In this document: piece after piece, positions 1-11,462 of the stretch | Numbering within the stretch: the stretch's first letter is position 1 | How the letters are laid out: each line of letters starts with the position of its first letter | Source: Hysterangium stoloniferum | Lineage: Eukaryota; Basidiomycota; Agaricomycetes; Hysterangiales; Hysterangiaceae | DNA length: 64,000 bases | Reading direction: 5' to 3' | NCBI GenBank assembly: GCA_015178975.1 | Contig: WHVD01000186.1 | Coordinates: 1 to 64,000, forward strand | The notes under the pieces: generated by a model | What the model was told of the DNA's origin: nothing | Database searches by the model: none | The model's input: the letters and a program-made list of their open reading frames with translations, nothing else | Position numbers and translations under genes: made by a program

Positions 1-6
1 GAGGCC

Positions 7-1365
7 ATGGGCATAGACTTGGTTGAAAAACTCACTAAGGAGTCAGTGGAGTCTAATGGCAGTCAGTACAGGCCCCGTGTTATTGAATCACCTTCACGGA
101 TGGCAATCCTGAAAAATCTACAAGAAGAAGAAGCAGTAGAAGGCCAATCATCCATTAGAAACCCTCAGCACACTTACAGATTCCACATTCAGTTAGGTTG
201 TCGAGAAGTGTAGGGATAAATATGGGAATAGACATTGAAATGCGCCAGTAAGACAGAAATATTATTAGTCGTCAAAGATGTTGGCCTGATAATATTATCT
301 ATAGAACAGATGCTTCATATCAGAAAGATGCACATGTCACTGATGGACAGAAGGCTGAACTGCTGGAATCCAGACGCAAAATGAGCCGTTCACTGGATAT
401 GTGGTTTACAGAGCCTCAACGACTTCATGCCAAGTGATGCCATACAAGAACTAAGATGCACAGAAGGTGATCCTGAAAATGCTTTTCTAGGACTCCCATC
501 AGAATTTCCCTTGTGAGTCGCAAAGGAGGTTAGGCTCGAAGCACTAGCTATTGTCGAACAACAATTGCGAATTGGGCAAGCCCATGATGCATTGAAGAGA
601 AATTGTGTACAGCATTGGGTTAAAGTCATTTTTAATCCGCCGGAATTACAGCACAGCAGAGGGCAGTGGTAATAGGGTTTATACACGGTCAGAAACTCAG
701 GTAGACAGAGCAACAAGCCAAGTCCAGAAGTGGAAGGAGGTCTATCAACGATCGTACAAAGCATTGGAGCATTTACGAGGGAACACACAAATTCCAGAGA
801 CTAACAGCACATGGTCTCAGCTGAAAGAACTATCTGACTCTGATTGCATTATGCTGTCAGAATGGATGGATGACCATCGGACATGGGGAAAAAGAGGCGA
901 GATGGCCGAAGCTAAAGCAGCAAGTGGTGGGAAGGGAAAACGGGAATTGGCTTGGTTTTGGAAGTTGGAGGTCACATTTAATGATGAAAGTAGTCCAAGT
1001 GAGATTCGGGGGGCTGTGGATAGGTGGACAACAGAAGGTGAGAATTGTTGAACCATAAACTGCATTTTTATAACAGACACCTAGTTATTCGTATTGAGTG
1101 GTTGCATGCAAAGGCTAGCCATGCCAGATGGGATAAGGAGGTACGTTTACTCGGTGCTGAAGGAGAACGGATTGGAAAAACATTCAGATACCTGGAAAAC
1201 ATTTGGAAAGGACGACAAGGATTAGAAGAATGGAATAACAATGTCACTCGTGGGGCAGCAGCCTTTGCTCACCGTCAGATGCTCCTTTTTAGGAATCTGG
1301 CAGAAATTGCAGAGGGGCATTATGAGGAATTGAGAAAAGAGTCTTATCCAGATAATAGTTTCTAA
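7..1365 (+). pseudogene. KDZ-family transposase, C-terminal remnant
   Basis: This is the broken C-terminal part of a Kyakuja-Dileera-Zisupton (KDZ) DNA transposase, a family abundant in basidiomycetes. The reading frame changes several times. Pieces in different frames carry the familiar KDZ tail: 'LRIGQAHDALKR' near 560-600, 'FLIRRNYSTAEGSGNRVYTR' near 628-690, 'MLSEWMDDHR' near 850-880, 'KRELAWFWKLE' near 937-970 and 'EWLHAKASHARW' near 1096-1130. The last piece ends at a TAA near 1363. Stops at about 520 and 1049 and at least two frame changes show it is inactive. The catalytic N-terminal half is not in the window, and I see no terminal inverted repeat. Family assignment rests on remembered conservation of the KDZ tail and is fairly secure; activity is excluded. 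Confidence 0.75.
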
Positions 1366-1754
1366 TTTGTGTTAATTTAATTAGTACCTCGTGCAGAAAT
1401 TTTTCATTTTTCATTCATACATATGTAGGCATCATGAGCCCAATAGCTCAGACATCGACTGATGCAGGCGATGTTGCCAGAGGGTGCTATGCCATGGTAT
1501 AGATCACCTGGAGGCTAGAATTGTCAAATTGGAGCTGTGATTCCATATAAAAAATGGATAGGTGATCTACATCCTTCTTCACTTGGAATTGGGTGGATGA
1601 GGTAGTCCAGTTGTGGAAGAGATCCAAACACTTGAGATGCCCCACTCACCGAAAATAGTGTACAAACTACCAGCTATTATACCATTTACAATAAGCCTAT
1701 CAGCGAAACTTGGAAGAAATCCTTGAATCATTCATGTATGAAATGCATAACTGT
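1366..1754. other. Non-coding AT-rich spacer
   Basis: No gene, RNA or repeat structure is recognised between the KDZ remnant and the solo LTR. Confidence 0.5.
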
Positions 1755-1974
1755 TGTAAGGGAGTGACACTCCCTACACTGCGATTTGGTAATATTTGAT
1801 CCCATTGTTCACCATTTCCCATTGTTCCACCCCTTGTTCTCACTCCTATTGTTCTCACTCCATCATTTTCCACTTGTATATATTCTGTACATGTGGATTA
1901 TAATATAGTAGTGGTTTCTTCCCCATCACTCATTCTAGTGTCTGTCTGCACCTGCAGCAGATACTAGTCTTACA
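1755..1974. mobile_element. Solo LTR (220 bp)
   Basis: The segment starts TGTAAG and ends CTTACA, a perfect 6-bp inverted terminus of the TG...CA type. It is flanked by CTGT on both sides (1751-1754 and 1975-1978), read as a 4-bp target-site duplication. A small palindrome (GGGAGTGACACTCCC) lies just inside the left end, and TATA-like sequence lies near 1880-1910. No internal retrotransposon sequence is attached, so it is a solo LTR left by LTR-LTR recombination. Copia or gypsy origin cannot be decided. Confidence 0.6.
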
Positions 1975-2239
1975 CTGTGCTGTTCTGCAAGTAAACAAAT
2001 AGGGGAACTGGCAAGTTTGCTTTGTGAAATGCCACAGACTATTTTCCATCATGAAAATGACTCATATCTCATTCTGGGCATCAGTATCCAATTTCATCAT
2101 CACTGTAGTGCAACATTCACATAGCCACTAAGTTCTGTCATCTCAATTCTCAGACCTGCTGTCTACCATGAACATACTGTCTTGCAGATGGAATCTGTTG
2201 GTAGTGTCTGTCTACACTGATATCCAGTTACACTATAAG

Positions 2240-3990
2240 CTTAAATGCTCCAGATTATACTGTATATGCCTATCTTACAAATCTTAAGATTTCACATTGT
2301 GGTTCATCCTTTGTAATACTGATATTTTGCTCTACTGGTCATCCCATGGGATCTCGATATCTTCCCCTGTGCTATATGCTTAGGTATCCTAAGATTATAC
2401 TATATACACTACTGTTATGAATCTCATGATTTTACTCTGTAGTTCATCCCATGGGATCCTGAGACTTTGCTCTCTTGGTCATCTTATAAGATCTCAATAT
2501 TTAACTCTGTGGGTCATCCCATGGAATCTCAGGGTCTCTCCCTGTGGCTCATACCATAAACTCAATATTTAACAATGTTTTACTGAACCTATATATTGGA
2601 ATTTCCATCAGTTAATGCACAAAATCTTAAGATGAGATAGTATATGGTTCACTGATGCATTGACACCAATGTGTGAACACCCCAACAATCTGCATATTAT
2701 GTATTGTGTATATACCTACAGATCTCAGGAATCATTGCTGTGTGAGCACCCCTATAATCTGTGTATCAGGGACTGTGTATCCATCCCAGGAATCTCAGAA
2801 ATGACGTCTGTGTCAGAAACCCTGTAACATGCATACCATGTTTCCTGTGGCTCCCCTAGGATTCTCAGGACTCACTGCTGTGTGAGCAGTCCTATAATGT
2901 GCATATCAGGGAATGTGTATCTACCTGAAAGAGCTCATGAATCACCTCTGTGTGAGCCACTTTGCATTATGTATATAAGGTGCTGTGTGAGGACCCTAGG
3001 AATCTTAAGAATTAATGCTGTGTGATCATCCCATAATTATATTTATGTGTTTATCTGAGAATCTCAGGAACCACTGTTTCACAAGTCCCCTATAATCTGC
3101 ATATCATGAACTGTGTGTCTCACCTATGAATCGCAGGAATCATTCCCTGTGAATATGCCTAGACTCTATGTACTGTGTATCTATCCTAATAATCTCATTA
3201 ATTACTGCTGTATGAGAACTCCTATAATCTGGATTCCATGCCTTGTGTGCTTTCTCTAAGAACCTCAGCAATGTGCTCTGTGGGAACATCCCTTTATACT
3301 AACCCATTTCCATCAGTTAATGCACAGAATCTTAAGATGACATGTAGTACATGGCCCATAGGCTGTGTAGGTCAATCTTACAAATCTCAGGATTTTCCTT
3401 TGTATTATATTCTTAAGAATCTCGAGATTATGCTATATGTATGTATCAAGTTTATAAATCTCAAGGTTTCACCCTGTGGATCATCCTCTAGAATCTGAAG
3501 ATTTTACTCTGGGTGACTGCCCCTATATACTGGCTCAGTCATCAGTTAATACACAAAATCTCAAGATAATTGTAGTATGTGACCACCACTCTAATTTGCA
3601 TATCATGTGCTGTGTGTCTTCCCTAAGGATCTCAAAATCCCCTCAGTGCAGCTCAGTCCCAAAATATGAATATCATGTACTGTATGTCTATCTTAAGAAT
3701 CTCAATAATCACCACTGTGTGATCACATCCATTTCTGCATAATATGTACTATGTATTCACCCTAAGAATCTTGAGAATCACCATGGTGTAGACACCCATA
3801 TAATCTGTATATCATGTTCTGTGTATGTACATTAAGAATCTCAAGAATTACCTTTGTGTGAATACCCCTATAATCTGCATATCACATGCTGTGTATCTAC
3901 CCTAAGAATCTGACACATCACCTCTGTGTGAGCTCCCTATATACTGACCTATGTCCATCAGTTAATACACAGAATCTTAAGATGACTTAT
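2240..3990. repeat. Degenerate tandem repeat, ~70-bp unit
   Basis: A diverged unit recurs at 2751, 2821, 2891, 2961 and 3031 (70-bp steps) and less regularly on both sides. Its core reads roughly 'cctataatctgcatatcatg', then 'tgtgtatctaccctaagaat', then 'ctcaggaatcacctctgtgt'. A second recurring block, 'catcagttaatgcacaaaat' followed by 'cttaagatga', appears near 2607, 3308, 3542 and 3955. Open frames inside the array are by-products of the repeat. Confidence 0.7.
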
Positions 3991-4009
3991 AGTATATGGC
4001 CCCTCTCTG

Positions 4010-4480
4010 GAATATAGAAGGTCCATTACGGAGTCCAAAGGGCATTCTCCTGAATTGCCACAGTCCTCAGTGGGATCTGAAGGTGGTCTTCAGTTTGTCT
4101 TCTTCTAACATTTCGAGTTGGGTAAAGCTGGCTAACACATCAAAGGAAGATAGGATGTTGAATCCTGAAAGTGCTTGCATTATTTCAGACTGACGTGACA
4201 ACAGGAATTCATCAGGAACTGTTAGGCTGTTCAACTTCCTATAGTCAATCACCACTTGTAGTTTCCCATTGTGATAGACTACAAAGGCTGGCACCCCCCA
4301 AGGACTCTTCAATGGTTCGATTATTCCCTGTTGAAACCAGGTATCCATTTGTTCATCAATGACCTTCCTATTGGCCCAGACCCACTCCCCAAACTGGTGG
4401 GAATGCCTGTCATGTTGTCCTGGGAAGTGGAGTGCATCAATGATGACATCCCATAATTACCTGTACTGTGCTCAACGTTT
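4010..4480 (-). pseudogene. Ty3/gypsy reverse transcriptase fragment
   Basis: On the minus strand this encodes the N-terminal part of a gypsy reverse transcriptase: 'QGIIEPLKSPWGVPAFVVYH' followed by 'VIDYRKLNSLT' and, in another frame, 'MPFGLRNGPSIFQ'. The YxDD catalytic box would come later and is absent because the fragment runs into the tandem repeat at about 4010. On the minus strand it lies downstream of the chromodomain of the neighbouring gypsy pol, the wrong order for one element. It is therefore a separate insertion or a rearranged piece. Frameshifts and truncation at both ends show it is dead. Confidence 0.8.
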
Positions 4481-4841
4481 TCAGTATGAGATGATGTGGT
4501 AAAAGTATCAATAGCTTGAGGTCATGGTATTCCTTTGAAGTTGGGGAGCCTGGGTTTGGTTTGTTGTTCCTGCAACATAGTGTACTGGCTCATGAGATTG
4601 ACGTGGAGGGAAGAGAAAGGGGGATAAAATTTTCTTTAGCAAATTCACATATTTTATATTAATTTTAAGCTCTGCTCAGTTATTGAGGTGAAAGGCCAAG
4701 GGGAATGAATAAAGGAGGGTAGAGTTAAAAAGTAATAAACAGTGTTCTTGTCATGAAAAGGTGAAATAATTGTTAGATTTGATAGATAGTTTTGTAAGCT
4801 CTGAGAAGAGTGGGGGCATTACGAAGGTCATTGCCATTTAA
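4481..4841. other. Non-coding sequence between gypsy fragments
   Basis: AT-rich sequence between the RT fragment and the chromodomain end of the next gypsy fragment. It may be 3' untranslated or LTR sequence of the element, but no TG...CA boundary was found. Confidence 0.4.
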
Positions 4842-7610
4842 CTAAGTGTCCTCTTCCGGTCCATATCCTTTCCATTGGACTTGAAAAAGGAGTTGATTTT
4901 GATGCTTTTTGTGTCCCACTATAGCCTCTACTTTGTACTCCTCATCGTTATGGTCTAGTTCCCAAGGGTTTTCAAGTAGTGCCCTTGATCCAAATTCCTT
5001 GGGGGAGAAATGGTACTTTTTAAGATGGTCTCGGTTGATCACACTGGAGGCATCCTAAGGTTTTTGGAGTTGGAGAACCTTCTGAAAATCCTATGATTTG
5101 GCCAAATTCTTTAAGAGTTCTTTGAACTGATAAATTGTTTGAAAATTTTTTCTTTTAGTAGGATTTTCTAAAGTTGAAAATCATATCTGAAAACTTTAAA
5201 TATTTGTATCAGGACATCTGAGGAAACATCATTAGTTAGAGTTTCTTGATACAAATTTTTAAAGTTTTCAGATATAGTTTTTCACTTTGGAAAATCCTAC
5301 TAAAACTTAAAATTTCTAAACAATATATCAGTTCAAACAATTCTTAGAAAATTTGGCCAAATATTAGAATTTTTGGAAGGTTTTCAAAGTCCAAAAATCT
5401 TGGGATGTCTCCAGTGTCACAGGATGTATTTGATATTCTGAGGGAATGTGGAGTCGAAATACTTGAGGATTGATCTTCTCCAAGACTTCGAACGGTCCTA
5501 TCCGTCTTTGTATGAGTTTCCTCCCAGGTCCTTTGGCTTCGATGAGCTCAAGAGAATGAGGATTGATTAGAACATAATCTCCTTCTGAGATATCTTCCAC
5601 TGATCTCCTTTTTTATTTGTAGCTGCGAGCTTGCCTTTCTTGTGCTCACGCAATTGAATCTCACACCACCTGTCGATGGTTCTCCAGTTCTAAGATCCAT
5701 TGGTCAGCCAAGGGGTTATCCAACAATTCTCTGGGAACCACAGGGTCATCCCCTCCTAGGCAGCGAGACATTCCTCTCAGCAAGTATCCCATCAGCAAAA
5801 AGGCCAGTGCGTAGCTTGTTGAACTCTGAACTATCGAATTGTAGGTATGGGCCACCACTTGAGTCCATTTAAACCATTCCTCTTTCAAAGAAGCACAGTA
5901 CACTCTGAGCATTTGCTCAACGATAGCATTGGTGTTCTCCATTTGATTGTCAGTTTGAGGATGATGGGATGAGGATACCACGAGGTGCTTCCATATACCT
6001 TGCCGACCTCTCTCCAGAACCTACAGGTCCATCTCTTATCTCAATCACAGATTATCCTTGAGGGTAAGCCAAAGGGAGTGGCTACTTTATTCACAAAAAT
6101 TTGCGTGAATCCTTCTGCAGATACATCTGAGGTCGTGGGCTCACAAATTAAGAAACATATGAGTTTATCCACAGTGACAAAGATGGCGGAGTAAGCACCC
6201 TCTGCAGAAGGTGGCAATCCAGGAATTAGGTCCATTGAGACAACCTCAAATGGCCTTAAGGGTACTTCTGTGGGTCAAAGAGCTCCTTGTCGAGCAGAAT
6301 AATCAACCTTAGTTTTCTGGCATATGTCACAGCCGCAAGTGTACACCACACAGTCCTGCAACATCCTCGGCCAGAAAAATTGGTCCTTCATTAGCTGAAA
6401 AAGTCTGTGACCACCCACATGAGCTCCTTCGAAGGGATTGTTGTGTATCAATTTGAGTATGGTAGACATCATACTGTTAGGTATACAGATTCGACTTTTC
6501 CAGTCCAAATCTCAAAAAAACAGTAACTTATTCTTGCCGATGAAATAGTGAGAAGGGGTAGCTACCACGTTTGGGGAAATGGGATCGGCAGCGTAATGAT
6601 TTCTGAAGGTGGGATCTTTCTGATATCCGTCATGAAGTTCCTTAGTGTAATTCTCGTCGATTTCTATAAGCAATTGGGGATTCGAGAGAGTAAAGTTTGC
6701 CTCATCAATTTCATTGTTTCTGGGGAGGTTGTGCAGATCCCATTTTATTTGGGGGACCTCTTCCATCGTTCCAATCGGTTCAACTAACTTGTGATGAGTG
6801 AGAAAGATGGCCTTTTCCACTGGTTTGTTCTCCCATAATGTCTCGTTGTCATTCCAATTGTAAGAATCTGCTATGATTGGTAAGAGGTCATCTCTTGTGG
6901 GACTAGCACAGTCAGGTACTCGAGGGAGTCTAGACAGTGGGTCAACATTGCTGTGTATTCATCCCGCTTGATGTAGGATTTCTAGACCAGGGTATGCAGC
7001 GTATACTGCCCCCCATGCGGCCAGTCGACGATTGGTGTTCTCGTAAGATCTGGCCCATTGTAACGCCACGTGGTCAGTGATCAGAAGTATATGTTCTCCT
7101 TTGATAAAGGGCTGGAAATGGATTAGTCCCTCTTTAGCGGCTAACACCTCTCACTCCATGGCTGAGTAGTTACATTCTGCTTTCTTGAGTGTGTGGCTCC
7201 AATAGGCGATGACACGGTCAACAGTGACACTGGTGTCATCAAAATCTGAGGCCCAGGAATCTGTCCAAGTGAATTCTGGCTCCTTGGTTTTTTAACGGGT
7301 GATGAAAATGGGCACATCTCGAGATTGATTGAAGGCCGATCTTGCTTGGGCATAGATTTTGGTGTCTTTTAGATCCTTGAGCATCATTTTCTGTATTTGT
7401 TGGAGACAACATCCAATGCGAAGTCCAAAGTGTCCATGTATAGCCAATAAGGCATGCTGCTCATGGGGTGTCTGAGTACTGGAGCAGAGCCCAGCACAAC
7501 TTTGATGTCTTCAAAAGCTCTGGCATGTTCAGAATCCCAAGTCCAACAACCTCCTTTCTTTAAGAGGTTGAAGAGCGGAGCAACTGTCGGGTAGTGCAGC
7601 CATGATATAC
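4842..7610 (-). pseudogene. Ty3/gypsy pol fragment: RNase H, integrase, chromodomain
   Basis: Minus-strand remnant of a chromovirus-type gypsy retrotransposon. Going downstream: the connection and RNase H region (about 7600-6960, 'LLITDHVALQWARSYENTNR'); the integrase zinc-binding HHCC module (6508-6275, 'HVGGHRLFQLM' and 'CGCDICQKTK'); the integrase core (about 6235-5660, 'IFVTVDKLICF', 'IICD' and 'HHPQTDNQMEN', fitting the D, D and E positions); the integrase C-terminus (5600-5364); and a chromodomain (5042-4842, 'FQVQWKGYGPEEDT'). Chromodomains on gypsy integrases direct insertion to modified chromatin. Several stops and frame changes break the ORF, and a 375-bp foldback element sits between integrase and chromodomain. 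RT, protease and gag are missing. Confidence 0.88.
5042..5416. mobile_element. Foldback MITE with CACTG ends (CACTA/EnSpm-like), 375 bp
   Basis: The segment is one long imperfect palindrome. It starts CACTGGAGGCATCC and ends GGATGTCTCCAGTG; the arms pair along most of 5042-5215 and 5249-5416 around a ~33-nt loop. A TCA triplet flanks both sides (5039-5041 and 5417-5419). A 3-bp duplication with CACT(A/G) ends is the signature of CACTA/EnSpm-type elements. The insertion point is inside the gypsy pol frame; leaving it out joins 'IHPV' directly to 'INRDHLKKYH' in frame, which fixes both ends of the element. Confidence 0.75.
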
Positions 7611-8511
7611 CCTACCTAGTGGATGGAAACGGTATTTGAAATATGATCGGAACATAGATGCATCGCTAATTACAATTTGAATATGAGCGTATAGTTTCCA
7701 ATTATAATACTGTACTACTTGTAGTTCAACCAGAACACCTCACTTCCGGGAGCACTACTACTACTCCTGAGTTTAGATAGCTCGCGCTGTCGGAGATGGC
7801 TTCACCTACAGGTGAGTCCACCACCCAGAAAAGTCACACAATGTATTGAAGGAAACTGGTCATTATTTGTGGCTGCCTTCAGTTTCGGTTGAGGACTCAG
7901 TGATTTTGCAGACAGGCTTACAATGGATCTTGGGGGGTGGGGTTGCCAACATATCACATGAAGGCTTGCAACCCAAATGTTCGCTGCCTTGTGATACAGC
8001 TGAGAATGACGTAAAAACGACTTATTACGTCTTGATGAGGCAATTCAGATAAGAAGAAACGATGATCCCGAGTCCCTAACTTGAACGATAGCAGGAGTGT
8101 GCCAGTTTCAAGAATGCATATTTGGTCGTCCATTTATTCTTGCACAAGATATGTTGATTACTAAGACACACTCCCTTGTACATTAAAATACTAGCAAGCA
8201 GCTAGGTTTTAAATCTTGGAGGTTCTTGTGTTTCCAAAAAATAAACCTGTACTTGGCGTCACACATCTAATGATTCATTCCACCATGGGAAGTACATGAC
8301 TCCATTGAGACTGGTAAAAGCTCTATCTACGTTGTATCCATGCCCCTTCCTGTTATTTGACTGACGACAAGCCCTTTTGCGATCTTGGATTTATTCTTTC
8401 ACATCGTGGGAGATTCAATCGGAGCCGATCAGGAGATAGTGTGCTTTTGGCAACTTTTCCGTCGAAGAGCAAATAAGAGTACTTTATTTCAACAATGTGA
8501 GTGTTATCTGG
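7611..8511. other. Unassigned sequence
   Basis: The gypsy homology stops near 7610. A short open frame (7846-8052) has no recognisable family, and no intron pattern supports a gene. Confidence 0.4.
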
Positions 8512-8866
8512 TGTAACGGGAGCGGACCTGGTGGCAGACTTGGCACGGGGCCGTCCACTGCCTTGTCTCAGGAGATAAATAGAGGTAGATTATTTTCCGA
8601 TCATTACACCGTTTCATTTCTATTATCTGTCGTTAAGGGGGTTAGTCTATGAATGCTAGCATAAATAGGGAAGCCATACATTAGTTACAGTAGTTTTTTC
8701 AAATTGGAGCCTATTCCTACTCTGTTCATTCCTCTTTGTAAGAGCTCAAACCGAAGGATTATGCTATCTCTAAAGCTGAACCTTACACTTTTTGAGTATT
8801 TTGTCTCCAATTTCATATTCTTTTATATTTTCTACTAGTGGACTGATCACCCACTAGGTTTTAACA
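8512..8866 (+). mobile_element. Possible 5' LTR of an LTR retrotransposon
   Basis: The segment starts TGTAACGGGAGCGG and ends GGTTTTAACA, so it has TG...CA limits. It is followed, after a short leader, by an ATG at about 8918 ('MSEINQPVTR') that could be a damaged gag start. No second LTR and no flanking duplication were found, and the Tc1 element at 9209 interrupts whatever follows. This is a weak call. Confidence 0.3.
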
Positions 8867-9208
8867 ATAACACGTGTGCACACGACCAAACCAAATACAT
8901 ACCATTACCCCCATAATGTCTGAGATTAATCAACCCGTCACTCGCTGAGGCACAGTCCGAAGCACAATCCCCGTTTGGAGCAAGAGAATTGTTCGAAAGA
9001 AGGTGGTAGTTGATGATGTGAATGAGCCAGTCATTGAGTCGGTGTGAAGAGTGGTGGAAGTTCTAACTGTTCTATATACGGAGAATATCAACTGTTTAGG
9101 TACAACACGACGATGTATTGACTATCTAAGTCTAATACAGGCCAAACATGTATTGACTATCTAGTTCAATACAGTTAAGAGGATTAGCTATCCTAAGTAG
9201 AATAGATA
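8867..9208. other. Possible damaged gag leader
   Basis: Sequence between the possible LTR and the Tc1 element. The short frame starting near 8918 stops within about ten codons. Two copies of 'atgtattgactatctag' occur near 9112 and 9150. Nothing else is supported. Confidence 0.3.
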
Positions 9209-9419
9209 CAGTGAGGGACAAAACCCTTCCAATGATTTTTAGTTGTGCAAAGATTCATAAATAACTCAAGAACCACTGTAGCTACAGACCTAAGATTTGG
9301 GGAGTGGTTAGGTCTATATGTTGTCTATTTACCCTTAAAGTATTATTACATAAGCATCAGTATTTCCCACACTATAAATAAAATACTAATTAAACTGCAT
9401 TGGAAGGGTTTTGTCCCTG
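9209..9419 (+). repeat. Left 211-bp TIR of the Tc1-like element
   Basis: Pairs with 10599-10809 over its full length. Both its outer and its inner end carry the 'cagggacaaaacccttccaa' type motif in opposite orientations. This gives two presumed transposase-binding sites per end. Confidence 0.85.
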
Positions 9420-9558
9420 TCACATGATTAACATATAACCATATTGTTTATATGCAAATAAGTGCAAATAAAAATCATCTGACCTGTCAAAATTATATAT
9501 ATATACATCTGTTTACTTTCCAATCCAAAAACATCCCCATAGCTCAACATTCTACACC

Positions 9559-10571
9559 ATGAAGGCTCTTACTCCTCCTCAGCTTAGCCATATTCTCACT
9601 TTTCTCAATAAGGGCAAGTCTGTTCCTCAGATCTCTGAAATCACTGGCCAGGATCTGTCCACTATATCCAGAATTCATTCTACCCATTGCTCATCACTTG
9701 CCAACTCATCTGATGGCTGTTTATGCAAGCTTTCCTCCTCAGATATTCATTATTCTATTCAACAAATTACTTCTCAAAAGGCTGAAAATGCTACTGAGGT
9801 CACCAAACCATTCAAGATATGACTGGAGAGTCTATTCCAGTTAGAACTGTTCATAGGGCATTCGAAGGCTGAAATGAGGGCTATGGTGAAGAGAAAAAGG
9901 CCTTTACTCAATAAGAGGTATAGGAAGGCAAGGATGGACTTTACTCTGGCACACAAGGACTGGACTGTGGATGATTGGGAGAGGGTTGTTGGTCAGATGA
10001 GACAAACATCAATTGTTTGGGGTCATACGGGAGGAATTAGATGTGGAAAAGGGCAGGAGAGGGGCTCAGTGGTAGGCTGGTCAAGGACACGGTGAGGTTT
10101 GGGGGAAGAAATCTGATGTTGTGGAGTTGTATGTTCTGGGAAGGCCCAGGATATTCCACTAAGATTAATGGGAGAATGGATGCTGACCTTTATGGTAGCA
10201 TTTTGGAAGATGAACTTCAAGCAACTGTGGAGTATTATAGCAAGAACACAGAAGATGTGGTCTTTCAGCAGGACAATGATACCAAACAAAAGAGCACAAA
10301 GGCCATTAATTGGTTCAAAGACAATGGATTTATGGTCATGGTATTCCCACTTTAGTCTGCTGACCTTAATCCAATTGAACACCTCTGGTATTATCTCAAA
10401 AGGAGGTTGGGAGAGTATGAAGTGGCACCCAAGAGTATTCATGAGTTGTGGGAGAGGGTTCAGACAGAGTGGGAGAATATCCCTGCCTCCACTTGTCAGA
10501 ACTTGATAGAGAGTATTCCTAGAAGGGTTGAGGCTGTTTTGAAGGCCAAGAGAGGCTATGCCAAGTACTAG
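9559..10571 (+). pseudogene. Tc1-family DDE transposase, decayed
   Basis: The ATG at 9559 opens an N-terminal helix-turn-helix-like region ('MKALTPPQLSHILTFLNKGK', then 'SVPQISEITGQDLSTISRIH'), which in this family binds the terminal repeats. After a stop near 9820 and frame changes, the catalytic part follows: 'DETN' near 9998, 'LMLWSCMFWEG' near 10117-10150, 'VVFQQDNDTKQKSTKA' near 10257-10305 and 'SADLNPIEHLWYYLKRRLG' near 10357-10413. The C-terminus 'RRVEAVLKAKRGYAKY' ends at a TAG at 10569. These fit the D, D and E boxes of Tc1/mariner transposases. At least two stops and two frame changes make it inactive. Confidence 0.88.
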
Positions 10572-10598
10572 ATTGTTTGATTTGTGTTCTTTTTATAC

Positions 10599-10809
10599 CA
10601 GGGACAAAACCCTTCCAATGTGATTTTATTAGTGTTTTGTTTATAGTGTGAGAAATACTAATGCTTATGTCATAATATTTTAAGGGCATATAGATAACAT
10701 ATAGACCTAACCAACCCCCAAATTTCAGGTCTGTATCTACAGTGGTTCTTGAGTTATTCAAGGATCTTTGCACAACTAAAAATCATTGGAAGGGTTTTGT
10801 CCCTCACTG
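10599..10809 (-). repeat. Right 211-bp TIR of the Tc1-like element
   Basis: Reverse complement of 9209-9419. It begins 28 bp after the transposase stop, and its inner tip 'cagggacaaaacccttccaa' starts at 10599. Confidence 0.85.
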
Positions 10810-11462
10810 CAGCTAAGACAAATGAAAGAGAATCGACTTTGAAGTACGATTCTGAGCAACTACTCAAGTGTTTAAGGAAATAACGAGAGAGTTGAATAAA
10901 CAGAGTAGCGTGGATATAGTCTGCATGGATTGAGATAACGGTTTGAGTTTCGACTAGTGTAGTTCGAAACTATGATTGCACTGGTAGTTAAGGCCCATCT
11001 ATGACGGTCGAGATGATACCCCAATCACAACTTGCAGGACACTAAGTGGGTGTCTGGGCAAGTTGTGGTTATGGGGTAAAAAGTGTCTGAGTTCTAACTA
11101 TCGGCACTAGAATACATAGGTCTGGTGTGTATGTGCCCACAAGAGTCAATGTACCAAATGCATAGGTCATCGAACTAAATATATGTGTATAATAAAATAG
11201 AGGGAAAATAGAAATAATAATGGAAATACAGTATAGTGTGGGCTCATCCAGACTATATTTTGGAGTATATTTCACAGTACCTCTCACAGTGCCCCCCAGG
11301 TCGAAGAGCTATGTCAAAGAAGGTGTCAAAGGATGCTTGGAACTCCTCCCCATGCATCCTGTGAAGAACCTCTGAGGTGCAGAATAGCATTTCCCCAGGT
11401 GAGACACTTGGCGCAAAAGGAAAGGACAATGTCCCCCCACTTCAAAATGTTGTTGGCAGACA
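10810..11462. other. Unassigned spacer with a hairpin
   Basis: The first part may continue the retrotransposon sequence that the Tc1 element interrupted. No gene is supported. The notable item is the hairpin at 11017-11078. Confidence 0.4.
11017..11078. repeat. 62-bp inverted repeat / hairpin
   Basis: Arms 'taccccaatcacaacttgca' and the inverse 'gcaagttgtggttatggggt' pair with one small indel. Inner 'gacac' and 'gtgtc' extend the stem around a short loop. Function unknown. Confidence 0.55.

Larger units (their letters stand above)
9209..10809 (+). mobile_element. Tc1-like DNA transposon with 211-bp inverted repeats
   Basis: The left end CAGTGAGGGACAAAACCC follows a TA dinucleotide at 9207-9208, and the right end is its inverse, ...GGGTTTTGTCCCTCACTG, ending at 10809. 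The right flank reads CA instead of TA, most simply a mutated target duplication. The terminal inverted repeats are 9209-9419 and 10599-10809, both 211 bp. Each also ends internally in an inverted copy of the outer tip (ATTGGAAGGGTTTTGTCCCTG at 9399-9419). The element is 1601 bp and encloses a decayed transposase on the plus strand. Confidence 0.88.

Noticed and set aside
817-1080. Minus-strand frame opposite the KDZ remnant
   Set aside because: It is the shadow of the transposase codons on the other strand.
3238-3742. Two open plus-strand frames of ~87 codons
   Set aside because: They lie wholly inside the degenerate ~70-bp tandem repeat and have no protein-like composition.
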